The notes beneath the pieces were generated by a model. That model was not told where the DNA came from and searched no databases. It saw only the letters and a program-made list of their open reading frames with translations. Shown here piece after piece: positions 1 to 13,449 of a stretch of 64,000 bases of DNA. Source of the DNA: Brasenia schreberi (taxonomy: Eukaryota; Streptophyta; Magnoliopsida; Nymphaeales; Cabombaceae); contig JAYKKT010000074.1 in the NCBI GenBank assembly GCA_036023115.1, positions 13,625,501-13,689,500 of the forward strand. Direction: 5' to 3'. A program made the translations under genes and the position numbers. Position 1 is the first letter of the stretch. Every line of letters starts with the position of its first letter.

Positions 1-238
1 TGAGTTATCTGTTAGTACTTTCACAGTGAGTATCATGATGACTGTTGCTTGATATGGATGAAACATATACGGGTATTTCTTTATTAAAAAGTAATGTCAT
101 TTGCTTCCACGTGTCGTTTAATTTTTCTGTTTCAGATCCACTATAGATCTACTAAATCTTCGAGTACATAATTCAGTTCATATTATTGATGAGACACCAT
201 CTTATGATTTTTCTTGCATCCTTTATTTGATGCTTCAG

Positions 239-1724
239 TTCGGAGCTAAACCGACTCAACTTTCGAGGATTCTATACCATCCTCCTAGAACGGGGTGATG
301 AACTGATATCCGTGGCTGTAATCAGGCATGATCACATTCCATTTTAAAATTTTCCTTCACTGTGATTCATAACTTCTAAAATTGTTGGTCTAATGGAACG
401 TTTTACCTTGTCAGAATTCACGGAGAAAGGGTAGCAGAGATGCCTCTTATTGCGACACGAGCTCAATATCGACACCAGGGAATGTGTCGGCTTCTTGTTT
501 CTGAACTTGAGAACGTAAGCTTCTGATGTATATTGCTTGAATAAGAGTTTGAATTGACATAGGTTGTCCATAACTGGTAGATGCCTCTTTATTTGTCACC
601 CCAAATTGCAGCAATTGTTAAGTTGCAGCACCGGTTGGTTAATCTTCCTGTTGCAATATGTGTCATTCATGTCCTTTTGACTTTATTGATGGTCATCATT
701 TACAGATGCTTTCAGCTTTAGGAGTAGAAAGGATGATCTTGCCGGCGGCTCCTCAAGTGAGAGATACATGGACTGGTTCCTTTGGGTTCACTGAAATGAC
801 AGCTCAAGAGAGATATGGACTATTAGGCTATACTTTCTTGGATTTCCAAGATACAACCATGTGCCAGAAGCTCCTAAGTAGTCCTAATAAAGAAAAGAAG
901 TCAACAGGTATGTTCTAGAGTTCTTTTATTATATTCAAGCAATTCTTTTGGCCCCATTTTAGGTCACAACATCTAATTACATTCCTCATTTTTTATCTTA
1001 ACTGATGTGGGCAGCAGAGGCGTTCACGAAATCTGGTGAAGTAAAATACTGTAATATGTCCCACCGTTCTTCCGAAGACATCCCAACTTTGCACCGCCAA
1101 GCTCTCAATATAGATTCTCATCCAGTTGGGGAAAACTCTGTTGAACCGTTTGAAACAGACTTCCTGAGAGAGATATCTGAAGGGTGTTCAATGCAGTAAG
1201 TTTTCTTTTCGGAATCAGCATTAGAGAGGAATGCTCAATTGTTGTAACGTATCACACGATATATATCGACGAGGATTGATTGCAGTATCCAGTACTGCTT
1301 CCTTGTTACTTTACCGTTGGTGCTCTCATGTTGATTATCACAAAAACATGAGTTTATTGCGAATGCTAATTATTTTGCTGCATGACAGGATTTCTGCTGC
1401 TGACCTTATTTGCTCTTCAGTTAAATCTCCTCGAGTAAGCAATCTGTAGTTTCTCTTTAAGTGTTTTCCCTTGCTTGCTTTTGGCCAATCTGCGTTTCTC
1501 TTGAAGTGTTTTCCCTTGCTTGCTTTTGGCTTATCTGCTCCTGTTCCTTTTCTTTGCAGCAATGTGATCCCGAGAATATCTATGGGAAGCACCACAGAGA
1601 TGTGAACAAGGATAGAGAAATTATAGCGAACATAGATCAGGGATGCGGTGATAACGCCTTCAAACCGACACGAATAGCAGACGGAAATATGAAGCGGATG
1701 AAGCACACAACATTCTGCAATTGA
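239..1724 (+). CDS. IDM1-like GNAT acetyltransferase, 3' part (gene starts left of window)
   Basis: C-terminal part of a plant Increased DNA Methylation 1-like protein (PHD finger plus GNAT acetyltransferase family; IDM1 is a nuclear histone H3 acetyltransferase that counteracts DNA methylation). Exons I can join in phase: 239-325, 415-514, 706-907, 1015-1195, 1389-1434, 1560-1724 (TGA). Exon 239-325 encodes [20 protein letters not shown]; exon 415-514 holds the acetyl-CoA-binding stretch [19 protein letters not shown]; exon 706-907 holds [23 protein letters not shown] and [14 protein letters not shown], all typical of this family. The last three exons encode a poorly conserved tail. The intron after 325 has a GC donor (AG|GCATGA); the others are GT-AG. 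All phases agree and no stop interrupts, so the gene looks functional. PHD and N-terminal exons lie outside the window, and nothing convincing is coding in 1-238. Family assignment is firm; the exact orthologue is not. Confidence 0.8.
1450..1539. repeat. 45-bp tandem duplication in an intron
   Basis: Two near-identical 45-bp units, 1450-1494 and 1495-1539, each containing GTGTTTTCCCTTGCTTGC. They sit in the last intron of the IDM1-like gene, just before its acceptor at 1557-1559. An open frame crossing it is a by-product of the repeat, not coding sequence. Confidence 0.85.
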
Positions 1725-2287
1725 ACAAACTGGTACCATTTCTGTTGGAAAAGAACTCATATTTCTATGGGGCAGTACTTGCGAGAAAGTTATGGGGCGG
1801 TACTTGCGAATGTGTGCTATGGAAAAGGTATACTTGCTTTGCCTGACTTTGTTTTGAGAGCACAGATGGTTCATGTATCTTCAGTGTGGTCAGGCTTCTC
1901 GATCAACAAATGGATCCCACATATCGCCGCGAGGTTCTTCTAATCAAGGACTAATCTTAACAAGTTGCTAAACGGTCTTATTAGCAAAGCTGATTGTCGC
2001 ACCTGACAGCAAACCAAGTTGCTTTATGGTCTTAGAGAAAGGCTGATTAAGATACTCGAATTCTAGAGAAGGCTGATTAAGATACTTGGATTTTGTTTGC
2101 ATGCACGCAAACACACATTATGTATGTATATATATTCTTTATGCACACACAGAGATTATCTTTGCGAAATTTTAATTTGAAGATGTTTATCTTTTACATT
2201 GCTCTTACGGTCTGGGCATGAGAAAGGTGAATACCAACAGATGCGTTTTTCTTGATATTGAGCAAATTAAGGTATGTGAAATTTCAG

Positions 2288-2956
<669 letters not shown>

Positions 2957-4048
2957 TGCATTTATGTTACTCAACTGTTAATCTATTACGTAATTTATTA
3001 AAGTGGTAACACAATGGTAGAACTTTCAATTTATTTGGTGCCACTGCAGATATTTGAAATTTTAGAAACCACGATGAGTTATTTTGTGTATTATCTATTG
3101 ATGGCATTGGCTTTTAGTCTAATACTCAGTTATTTTGATATAGTCTTTTGCATTGTGGTACTTTTCTGTGTGTGTGTCTGTCTCCATACATCAAAAGGAA
3201 ACAAAGTCAAAGAAAATAGAGAACATTTTGTAAAAAGAATGATCAATACTTGAGGGTTTGATAAATTGGAAGAATGTCTATGAAACAGAAGAAGAATATG
3301 TACGTAAATTAGGTGTCGCTTATGTTCCGTTGCAATAGCTGCCATACTTCCTCCAAGTCTGGCCTACACTTCCGGTTGAGCTCACAGCACTTGAGTCCCA
3401 TTTCTGCTATCTGAATTACCTCGTTGGAAGGCCACCTACCAGCATCTTTATCTATGATCTTGTTTAATGATTTGCTGTTCATGGCGTTCTCAACTTCCTT
3501 TGGCAACCCGAGCCCAGACTTGCCAGTAAGTAATTGCAAAAGAATGACACCAAATGCGTACACATCAGACTTGAAGGTCAGTTCTCCAGACATAATGAAC
3601 TGAGGGTCCATATACATCCCTGAGCCCTTTGGATCAGTTAGTCTACAAACTGTATCTGTTGATTCTCTTTGCCGTTTGGGAAGAAAGCGGTTGATACCGA
3701 AATATGAAATCTTGGCCTTGAGGTTGGCATCGAGCAGGATGTTTGCGGGCTTCACATCACTATGGACTACTGCGTTGCGGTGAAGGAAGAGGCCTACACA
3801 AACTTCTGCTGCTATTCTAAGCCTTTGCTTCCACCACAATATTGGCCTGTCTTCTTCATTGGAGTTGGTAAAGAGACGATCCTCGATGCTGCCATTGCTC
3901 AGGTGCTCATACACAAGACCGCGCTTCCGAGCAAGCACCCATCAGTGTGACGAGGTGTGGATGTCTTAATTTTGTCAATGCAAGTATCTGAAATGTTAAC
4001 AAAACAATCATCATCAAAGTCCTAATGCATCATAACCTAACTCTCTCT

Positions 4049-4050
<2 letters not shown>

Positions 4051-4132
<82 letters not shown>
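4051..4132. repeat. (TA)n microsatellite
   Basis: About 41 uninterrupted TA units, preceded by a short CT run (4041-4050). A second CT run with TA follows at about 4219-4247. It lies inside the kinase pseudogene intron. The isoleucine/tyrosine frame through it is not a gene. Confidence 0.95.
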
Positions 4133-4138
<6 letters not shown>

Positions 4139-4499
4139 CACACAGTGATTCTTCTTTTTATTTGGTTTCTTACCATATTACTTTACTTTATTTATCAGGT
4201 GCCATCTGAAAAACGGTGGTCTCTCTCTCTCTCTCTTACATATATATAATATATACACATATTGGTTTATTACCATATTACTTTATTTATCAGGTGCCCA
4301 AGAGTTTTGAACACGTAAGAAAACAATATTATTACACTCTTATTTTTGAAAAACAATAATCAGACATCATTGAGCAAACAAGAACCAATTACTATATATA
4401 TGTTTGTGTGTTAGAAAATATATGCTTAACCATTCGAAGAACATTTCTCGCTCAGCTTAACTTTCTACATTTTTCCCCTCCAACTTATGCGTCCATATA

Positions 4500-5050
4500 A
4501 TCTCAAGTAAAATTTATAACCTTGGCTATCTTAAAAATATCATTTTCACCTTCTTTTAAGTTGATCTTTTATATAAAGACTTTTATATAAATCTTGTGAA
4601 ATGTAGGCTTTTGTTTGACTGACGATCTTTTTTGCTTCTTTGTTTGCTTTGAAATAAGCCTCCTAAGTTTCATTAGTCTTGTTGGCATAATATAATTTAT
4701 AATATATATTTTACCTTAATTTTATATTACACTACTTCACTTTACTGCCAAGCATCTTTTGTATCTAAATTCATCTAACATATCTTTTACTACTTTCTTA
4801 ATATGTTTAACTATATTATTTCACATATCAAAAGGTGTACCTACATAATTCTAAGTACAAGTTGAAGAAGTTTGTTTAAATATATCTTTTTTTATTTTTG
4901 AGGTTACACCATTTATTTCAAGCAGTTCTATATATTCTTTGTTTTTATCTATTTTTACCTACAAATTTATAATTAAAAATAGATGTTAGGTAGTTAAGTT
5001 TCTTCTTAAATTACTTTTAAGGAAAATAATCAATTTATGTTTGAATAAAA
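4500..5050 (-). mobile_element. Old RTE-clade LINE fragment
   Basis: Aligns by eye, with many substitutions and small deletions, to about 30210-30790 of the full-length LINE in this window (the EN/RT linker and the end of the endonuclease). Shared landmarks include ATATCATTTTCACCTTCTTT near 4537 and ATGTTAGGTAGTTAAG near 4983. No frame is open. Both ends are truncated; boundaries are approximate. Confidence 0.75.
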
Positions 5051-8000
5051 TATTTGATTCTAAACGAGTGGTTGAAGTTCGAACCGAAAACCCAAAACGT
5101 TGAGATCACTAAAGGGCTGCTACCTTCACAATAAATAACACAGTGGAAAGGACCCCATATCAATAAGCGTGCTATTGCATAAAAATGCCATCACGGACCC
5201 TTCTTTGCGGGGCATGCATACATGATAAAGCATGTGTAAGCCAGAACTTGGGATTTCAAACAATTGTCAGTTTTTATTAGCCTGGAAACTGAAACCAACC
5301 AGTCTCACTGGTTTTGAGAAGGTTTCTGTTTGAACTTGGAACCGATAATTTATTTTTAAAAATTAAAAATTATAAGAATTTTTTTTGAAATACCAAAACC
5401 GACGGTTTGGAGTTCCATTTTGGTTCATGTTCTGGTTTTATAAAGGGTGAAATCAGAACCTAACTGAATAGTCCCCAGTTCTGGTTCTAATTTCCCCTGT
5501 TTCTAGGTTCAGCCGGTGCTTGACTCGGTTCAGTTCTGGTTAAAATTATCGGATTAGAAACCGGCCATGTCTACATGGTAAAATAAATATACACCGATTA
5601 AAGATACAAATAACAATACCGGCTAGGTAAGTTAACTCCCGAATTGAAGTTGAAGTTCATGAATTGGATAGGCGGTTTTGTTAATCACGTGAACTGATTA
5701 TGGTTCATAATCGTACACAACAGCTCACGCAATTTCACGGCATACGCCCTACGGGACAATTCGACGGTTTTGTCTTGATTGACACCACGTAGGGAATCGC
5801 TTGGATCCCAACAGTGGTCTGGCTTTGGCATCTTCACTGTACCAAAGATAAAGAGGACAACGATTAAAGCATTAAAATGAAAAAGGGTGTTATTAATATA
5901 TCATCATACCATGGCAATACGGTGATTTATTTTGAAATTTTACTATATTTGAGAATATAATTATGGTTGGATCTTTTTTTTCAGATAAATTGGAGATGCC
6001 AAAGCCAGATACACGCTTCGGTGTCCAACTCGTGACCATGAGATAGTAATCTTTTTTGAGGATAAATCACACTCGTAAAAGATAGCATATATCACACTTT
6101 TTCTAAATAAAATCACATCATTTTTTCAATATAACCCAGTATTTCAACCAGAACTAATTGATCTATGGGGGCGTGCTTCGTTGTCTGTGTACATGTTTGA
6201 GAGAGAGAGAGGGAGAGACTTGATGGGCGCACAAACTCAGGGGCGATGGACGTGAAGGATTACGAACTGATATGCCGAACACCTGATTCTCTGCAAACAC
6301 CTCCTCAAGTTGTTCTTATTCTCCTTGAATCGTTTGATCACAGCTATGTAAACTCTCCCATCTGCTGCTTCTCTTCTTTCCTCCACTTCGATCTCGCCCT
6401 CCATCTCCAAATTATCTTCTCTTCACAAAGACACACAGAGAGAACGAGAGAGAAAGATTGTTTCAATTCTTTTCAGTCAACATTCTCTTTTATAAATACA
6501 GAATGGAGGGCACAAACTCCAAACTCCCCTCTGTACCTCTTCCACTTTGAGTGACACATAACTGATGCTCCTCTCCTACCAAGTGTGAGATGTGTCCGGA
6601 CACGTCTCATATTAAGTGAGATGTGCCCGGATGCATCTCCCACTTAGATGTTATTATCCTCATAAATAAAAAATGTAGATATGGTTGATAGGACACGAAT
6701 ACGAAGCTGTAACATTATAATTTCATCTACGAGATTCAACATAGTGTCATATTAAGGATGCTCTCATATATGACAATGAAGAGAAAAAGAAGTCGGTCCC
6801 TCACTTTACGAGGAGGATACATTAACCTCAGATATTTAGATCAATATTACAGAAAATGAGGATGAGAGATGTCCTCGTATGCTATGATTACTCTCAAGAT
6901 CTGAAGGTCACATTGCATATATGATTTGGGAGGAACAGTTACTTTAAAACTTTAGCATAAATTTATGTAAATACTCTCTATATGATTGTAGGAGGGTTGG
7001 CAGTTATGCATTTGGTTCAATTATATTAGTGTATTTATACTGACAACTAGAAAAAACATTTTAAATAGAAACACAACTTAATAGACAATCTTCTTTGCTT
7101 AAGGTAATAATATTTATAATTATTGCTTGTATTATGTATAATTCAATATTTTTTATCGAAAACTTAGTAAGGTATATGTTTTAATTATAGGCATGGATTT
7201 ATAAGTACTTCCCAACTTTAAGAATTGTTATGCGACCAAACTAGCATGACGAGAAACCATGAGTAAGCTGATGGATGGGTAGTGTGTGTCACAAGCAACT
7301 TGTTGATCAATCTACTCAATATAATAAGCAATTTGATTTGATGATAGCAAATAAAGTATTTTTGAATGTTATATATTCTTACGTGCTATTTTGTGTAATG
7401 AAAATTAACTTATATCTATATAGTTCTGCAAAATACATGGATTGTAATACATACAAGTTATCACGATATCACGTATGACATAAATATTGTGGAGTCTTAA
7501 ATGTCAGATCACGTAGTTCATCAATTTAGTGAATATCAAGGCATCAGAGTAGCAATGATAATACCCTCCATTACAAAGAGATTTGTAAAACTATATGCAT
7601 ATAGGATACGATATGAGCCACATTATGCGACTAACGAAACTCAATGCTTATATTATTTTGAGCTTGAGTATTTTTGAGTTGTACCATACGAGTTTGACGA
7701 TGTATAGATAAAGTGGTACATTTAGAGGATGTATCGATTTATTTTATAAGATTGTAGTAGTCATGTACTTCTTGTTCGGCCTACTCCAACTAGGCAATAT
7801 GATATATCGTTATACATACAATTAAACGAATCATTATATTTATATTAGAGGTTTTTCATTTTTATTTTCCTTTAACCCAACATACTAATGTTCCTTCACT
7901 TAATTTCTAATACTAGTGTATTAGTGCGATACGTGAGACACTTACGACAGTTTTAGTACATTCAGAGTTTGTGTCATGGCCATTGACGAGTGATCCTATA

Positions 8001-8440
8001 TTGTTGGAACTAATAGAGATGTATGAGCAATTCCACGAACAAATTCATCAGTTGATACTTGATGATGACGATGGTGACGATTAATGATATTTTTTGTTTG
8101 AATTATATATATAACATTATTTGTAAATTTAAAATATTGTATATGTAAATGACAATTATAATGAAAGCAATTTGGGTTTTTTGTTACATACATGATTGCA
8201 ATGTAATAGCATACTCGATCAATCAACATAATAGATGATATCATGCAATATGATGATATCACATGTACCATACATCCTCTGTGAAATGTGAAAAACATAA
8301 ATAAAATAAGATATTAATATTTACTTCAATTGGTTATAATGTAATAAGATATATAGATATTATGCTCACCGCTAGAAAATACCATGCAATATAATGATAT
8401 CACATATATCATACATCCTCTATGAAAATTTTTACATATA
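5051..8440. other. Intronic/intergenic stretch, no convincing gene
   Basis: No recognisable gene. 5270-5580 is rich in ACCGG/GGTTC motifs and ends AAACCGGCCATGTCTAC, which could be an old MITE, but I could not find matching termini. At 6246 an ATG opens a short frame (MDVKDYELICRTPDSLQTPP) followed by a possible GTAAAC donor near 6348; this might be a first exon of an unidentified gene on the plus strand. At 8030-8083 a short plus-strand frame ends in an acidic tail (LDDDDGDD), which I could not place. Confidence 0.4.
6581..6646. repeat. Two adjacent imperfect palindromes
   Basis: 6587-6608 reads GAGATGTGTCC followed by GGACACGTCTC (one mismatch in the arms). 6613-6646 is a second, looser inverted repeat with the same core (AAGTGAGATGTGCC against GCATCTCCCACTTA). 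The arms of the two hairpins also resemble each other, so the block could fold in several ways. Confidence 0.6.
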
Positions 8441-8449
8441 TGTTATGAA

Positions 8450-9160
8450 TATGTGCCACCTCCTTTAAGCACTCTCTATGAGTCTCACACCGTCACTCTT
8501 TTCCTTGTCCTGCAAGTACACCAAACTCTGAACCCATAATTTTCATCTTCAATAACATTTACCCAAGCATTTACAAACATGTCCATAAATCATGGTATTG
8601 TCTCATAAGTCGGTTTGTAGTCAAGTTGCTTGGAAATATTTTTCTTAATAATAGAGAGGCTCACAACTCTTTAAAGAGGATCGACTCATCCCAAGAGAGA
8701 TATTGTGTCTTCGACCATGTGTGTGCTCATACATCTACATGAGACAACCCTGCTTGCATGCTCCCAAACTCACAAGTCTCACTTGGTAGATTGGTTAGAT
8801 AATCTCCCTTTAGGATGATTAATTTGTGGTTCACATAGGATAGTGTACTCATGACTTAATTGCTCATCCAATATTTTGACAAATTTCTAGTGTTGTAGGT
8901 GATTCTATTACTTCCCCCAAAACAGTCCCCATAGATATTAGATATCCTTGCATCTTCTTATATTTGATCGACAATAAATATGGTATCATCTTTCATATCT
9001 AGCTTCTTTCAAAGTGGATCAATAGTTGACAATTCTATCGAACAACTATATTTAAGCAGAAAGTTGAACTCGTATGCACACGGTAGATCATATCAAATAT
9101 AAAGAAAAAATCTCTTTCGATTGAAGAAGATGCGAGACAAGCACATCTCTATCTTCAAGG
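8450..9160 (-). pseudogene. Decayed Mutator-like element with OTU-like domain
   Basis: Broken minus-strand frames resemble the C-terminal part of plant MULE/FAR1-type proteins: near 8830-8790 PQINHPKGRLSNQSTK matches the usual lysine-rich KGRP-xxSTKR signature after the SWIM finger. Near 8590-8480 VNVIEDENYGFRV matches the start of an OTU-like peptidase (family consensus V-x-V-x-GDGNCGFR), with the cysteine replaced by tyrosine, followed by a frameshifted GQGKE segment. Plant MULEs carrying OTU or ULP domains are known. Many stops; no terminal inverted repeats found. Limits are approximate and the call rests on short motifs. Confidence 0.4.
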
Positions 9161-12100
9161 AAGATATGGTTCTGCCACATCACCGTTCATGAATGAGATG
9201 CGGGAGAGACATGCTTGTACCACATTTTCTTATGTAGTTTCGGCATCCCTTTCGATTTTGCTCAAAATCAAAAAATATTCTTCAAATATTTGGAAAATCA
9301 AAAGATTTCAAGGAAAGCAACAAAAATACAATGATCTCATTAAAACCAACCATATAAATTCAAGAAAAATCGAGAAAATGTGTGGATCAATTGTATGTTC
9401 AAATTCCTTTTTATGTTCTTGTTTCTTGATTTGTTTGATTCAAACTAGTTCGTAAATAACTAATTGATAATAATGGTTGTAAATAATCATATATCATTTA
9501 TCAATGTATGAAAATCGGTCACTAAAAGAAGAAAAAATCACTGGATTTTGCCATAGAAAGGAGAGAAAATGTTATGGGATATTTTGGGTATTTACAAAAA
9601 TTGGGGTGTGTGTAGTACAAGGGGTGTGCATATAGTAATACCCGTACTATTTAGTGTGTATGAGTTATGGTAATGGTATGGTATTGAGTCTCATAGGATC
9701 TGGTCTAGTTGAATGTGTTTCTGGGTTGTATTAGTATAATGAATATATGAGTTGTCTTGAATCTATTTTATATCTTGAATCTATTTTATATCTAGATCCA
9801 AGGCCAAGTAGAGTTTTCTTGTATTAAAGCAACGTGTGTGTGTGTATTTAAAAGCATGCTTAACATGTTTGAGAGAGGGGCGAGAGTTTTGAGAGGGGCT
9901 GGTGTTGGACAGCTTCTAGGAAGAGAGAGTCTCCAGCCATCTTCTTCCTTCTTGAGATTATGATGAGTGTCACCATGTGAAGCTCGGAGGATTTGCTGAT
10001 GCTCATTTATTTACCGGACCTACGTAAGGTTGGTAAATGAGCGTCGCAAACGAGCTTATTCAAATGAAACTATGATCATGAGCTTCTACAAAACCCAGAG
10101 TTAATCGAGCCAAACACGGCATTCTGCTTTGGATATCATCTCGGATTTTGATTCGGCTCATCTTGTTTAGTTTGGTTTTACTTGACTAAATTTCTCATTA
10201 AGCTAGGCAAGCTTCAAAACTGGTGAGCTTTCAGACTTTTAAAGAACCAAACTTATCACTTATGACATTTCTGCACATTGATGTGCATCAAGACATCAAT
10301 CTTGAAAGCCAAATGTAAATGTTAATTATCAAGGTAATTATATTCAACAAATTAGATATTTAAGGCCAATTGCACCTGTTTTCCATTAACAAGCCAAGGC
10401 AAAAGGGTGGAGAGATAGAGAGACACTTGCTCGGTTCAAGTGTAGGTGGTGGCATGTTATGTAACTTCACCATTTTATATTTTTATATGGGTATTAACAT
10501 TTTCTCTTAGACAATGGTATGATGTAATTTATTGCTCTTTGATAAGCACTTTAGATGCTAATGAATAAGATTTATTATATTCCTATTATTTTCTTTGGGG
10601 ATGCCATACAATAATATCCTTTCTTTCTTTTCTCTTGAAGCAACCGATCTTCGACATCTTTGAACAAGGAAGTAAACATTTTTGCAATATCATTAAAGAA
10701 AGATTTGAGATTTGTTCACGATTTTGATTATTTCATTTTTCGTAATAGGTGAGGATATTGATATTCTTATATGTGAATATATCTTTTTGTACTCATGTAT
10801 TTAATATAGCAAAAAGTTTTCTCAACTATGTGTATTCCTTATCTACTTAAAAGAACAAGCAAAATCGGTCATGATTTACCTTGAGTTGATTAAAAGAAAA
10901 GATACAACATTGTTGAAAGAGTCCATGGCTACACGCTCTGACCCTAAAGATTTCTAAATCAGCCATTGACCGTGGCAGTGTACGTTGTGAAATAGCAGGT
11001 GGAAGGTCTTCTGCAAGATTTGAATAGAATAGTAACTTGATAGGTAATAAGTGCAGGACAAGGACCAGCAAATTAAATAGAAAAAACTTGCTGACTGCAT
11101 GCATGTAAATTACAGACCAAATTGCTAGCATGCCCAACAGCATAATTTAAGGCTGCACGCAAGGAAATTAGATTTGGGGCGTTTGACGCTTGAGAAATTT
11201 CAGTGTGGCTGTGTTGGGAATACATCATATATGAATCTTGGTACATCTTGTTAGACTTAATGCTTAATTAATGGTTGGGTTAATTAAATCTACATGATAT
11301 CAATTACATTTAGTTGTTCATGTTAAGTATCCTCAAATGTTTGTTTGATATATCTTTAATATATCTTTGATAAATAGTAATCACATGTGAGTAAGGGACT
11401 TATGTATGAGAACCAAAGAGACAAAGTTTTCTCATATTCATGAGTAAAAAGATCCCTACACACGTGCACATATGCATCGGGCTGGTTGTCTTAAGTTTTT
11501 TTTTTCAAGAAAAAGTTTTGATCTGGTCAAATGGTTTTCACATGCGGTAACGATTATGGGCGAAGAGATGCATCGTTTGGATCGAATCTCGAATCCGATC
11601 CACCAGTTTTTTTTATAAATACAAGATTAAAGCTTCCTAATCACACACAATTATTCACATACACACGCTCTCTCTTTTCCCCTACTCTGCATTTTCTCTT
11701 ATATAGTGACTATTTTTATTCGCGGACTGAGACGTGGTCAAAAGCAACTAGAGTTCAGGTACATGCTCTTGTTGTGGATCATTTTATCCTGAAAGAAAGG
11801 CATTTAGTATCCATTCATACCTAACAATAGGGTATTGATTTCTCTAAGGTAAGTCTGTAATGACTCGACCGTTTACTGGTTTTTGCTTTACTTATAGTTA
11901 TTTCCTATATTGTTTGTGAATGGATTTCCTTGGATCTACGGCTTTTACTAATATGGGTATGTTTATAATTATTGCATATTATTTATTTATGTCGGCAATC
12001 TTATGATTCCTTGCAACAGAAAGTTGGTACGTCTCCTAAGAGACGACCGGGAAACATACCCACCTGCGTTATAAACCTTGTTCCCTTGCTGTGCACCATG

Positions 12101-13440
12101 ACGACCAGCAATGAGCGTCCACCTGCATTATAAACCTTGTTACCTTGCTTGTGTCACACTATATGGGCTGATACAGTAGTCTAGAGACCATGTACTGGCT
12201 GTATCTTATGATACGACCGCTTCACATATGCAGTGTACCCCTTGTATATGTATCGATTTGCCTAATGATACTAGATGGACCAATACTATGGTTTGCCTCA
12301 AACCTGAATATTAACTTCACCTCACCCCAAAAATTGATTTTCCATAAACCTGTGTATATCAGCACAGGAAGCCCTCACATGTGCTTCTGCAAAATGACTT
12401 TAAGCGGACCTATCTATGTTATTCTCTTTTATCCAAAATTAACATATATTACAAATAAGAAAGATCATGTTTTATTCTTTCCTTTTTCAGAAGATCCACT
12501 GCCACCATCTAATTTCCCATATCTTCTTAGAAAAGCTCGATTTGACCACCACTATTACAGAAGTCTCTCATTTTATCTTCAATTCTTTTTATCCTTTTGC
12601 TGCAACTAGAGCAAGACAAGGAAGCAATCCCGATTCCCATCTGTTGTGGTTCATATATTTTTTATATATGTAAAAAGCACATACAAATAGCTGCACGCAT
12701 TCAGTAGACACCTTTAGCATTGTTGGGTGGGAACACCCTAGAAATAGCATAATATCAGAGGCAATAGCACACTATGAAGAAAATAGGAAACAAACAAACA
12801 AGTGATTCTAAATGCTTATCGAACACCAAATGATTGTTGGATGCTCCAAAAATAGATCTCAAAAGGTATCCATGTACACACTTGTCTCTAGCGGGGAAAA
12901 ACAATTTCGAAGCATGTTTCTTTTCAAGAGGACAATCACTTCTATGAAAGTTGCATTGAGGTAGAAATACAACCTACCTTTCTTCAAGCACTGCGACTGA
13001 TCCACTAACAATTATTCAATATTTCATCCCAAAAGCCATTGATTACCTTTGCTTCTTGATTTCATGATCAATTGTTGCACTTGCTGTGGTTGGGTTTCTA
13101 GTTGTGCAAAACCCACAAAAAGGCCTCAGATCTGAAAGAAAAACCCTAGTTTCCAAACTACTGGAGCTGGAAAAATGGATGATTCGAACTGGAAATTAAA
13201 TCGAGTATGTACCTTAGCACTGATCGGATTTCAAATAATCGGTTTGATACAAAATACTTTTCTTAAACTGTCTATAACCTACTTATTAGTATATGGGATT
13301 CGTAAGTAGGAATAGAAGGGGAGGCCAAAGCCATGCACCCTCTAGGAGTGGAACTCCTGCCGCGACAAGGGCATCCTGTTGTGGAGCCACCACTTGGATA
13401 AGATATTTTTGTATTGGACACAATTACATATTTGAACAAG
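9161..13440. other. No gene recognised
   Basis: AT-rich sequence with scattered open frames below 140 codons, none with codon use, motifs or splice signals that persuade me. The longest, at 12190-12609, looks random. It lies inside the kinase pseudogene intron and is probably old transposon debris. Confidence 0.5.
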
Positions 13441-13449
13441 AGGAAGGCC

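Noticed and set aside
4025..4249. 74-codon frame of alternating Ile/Tyr
   Set aside because: Translation of a TA microsatellite.
12190..12609. 139-codon plus-strand frame
   Set aside because: Hydrophobic, AT-driven composition, no motifs or splice signals, overlapping frame of similar quality; looks random.
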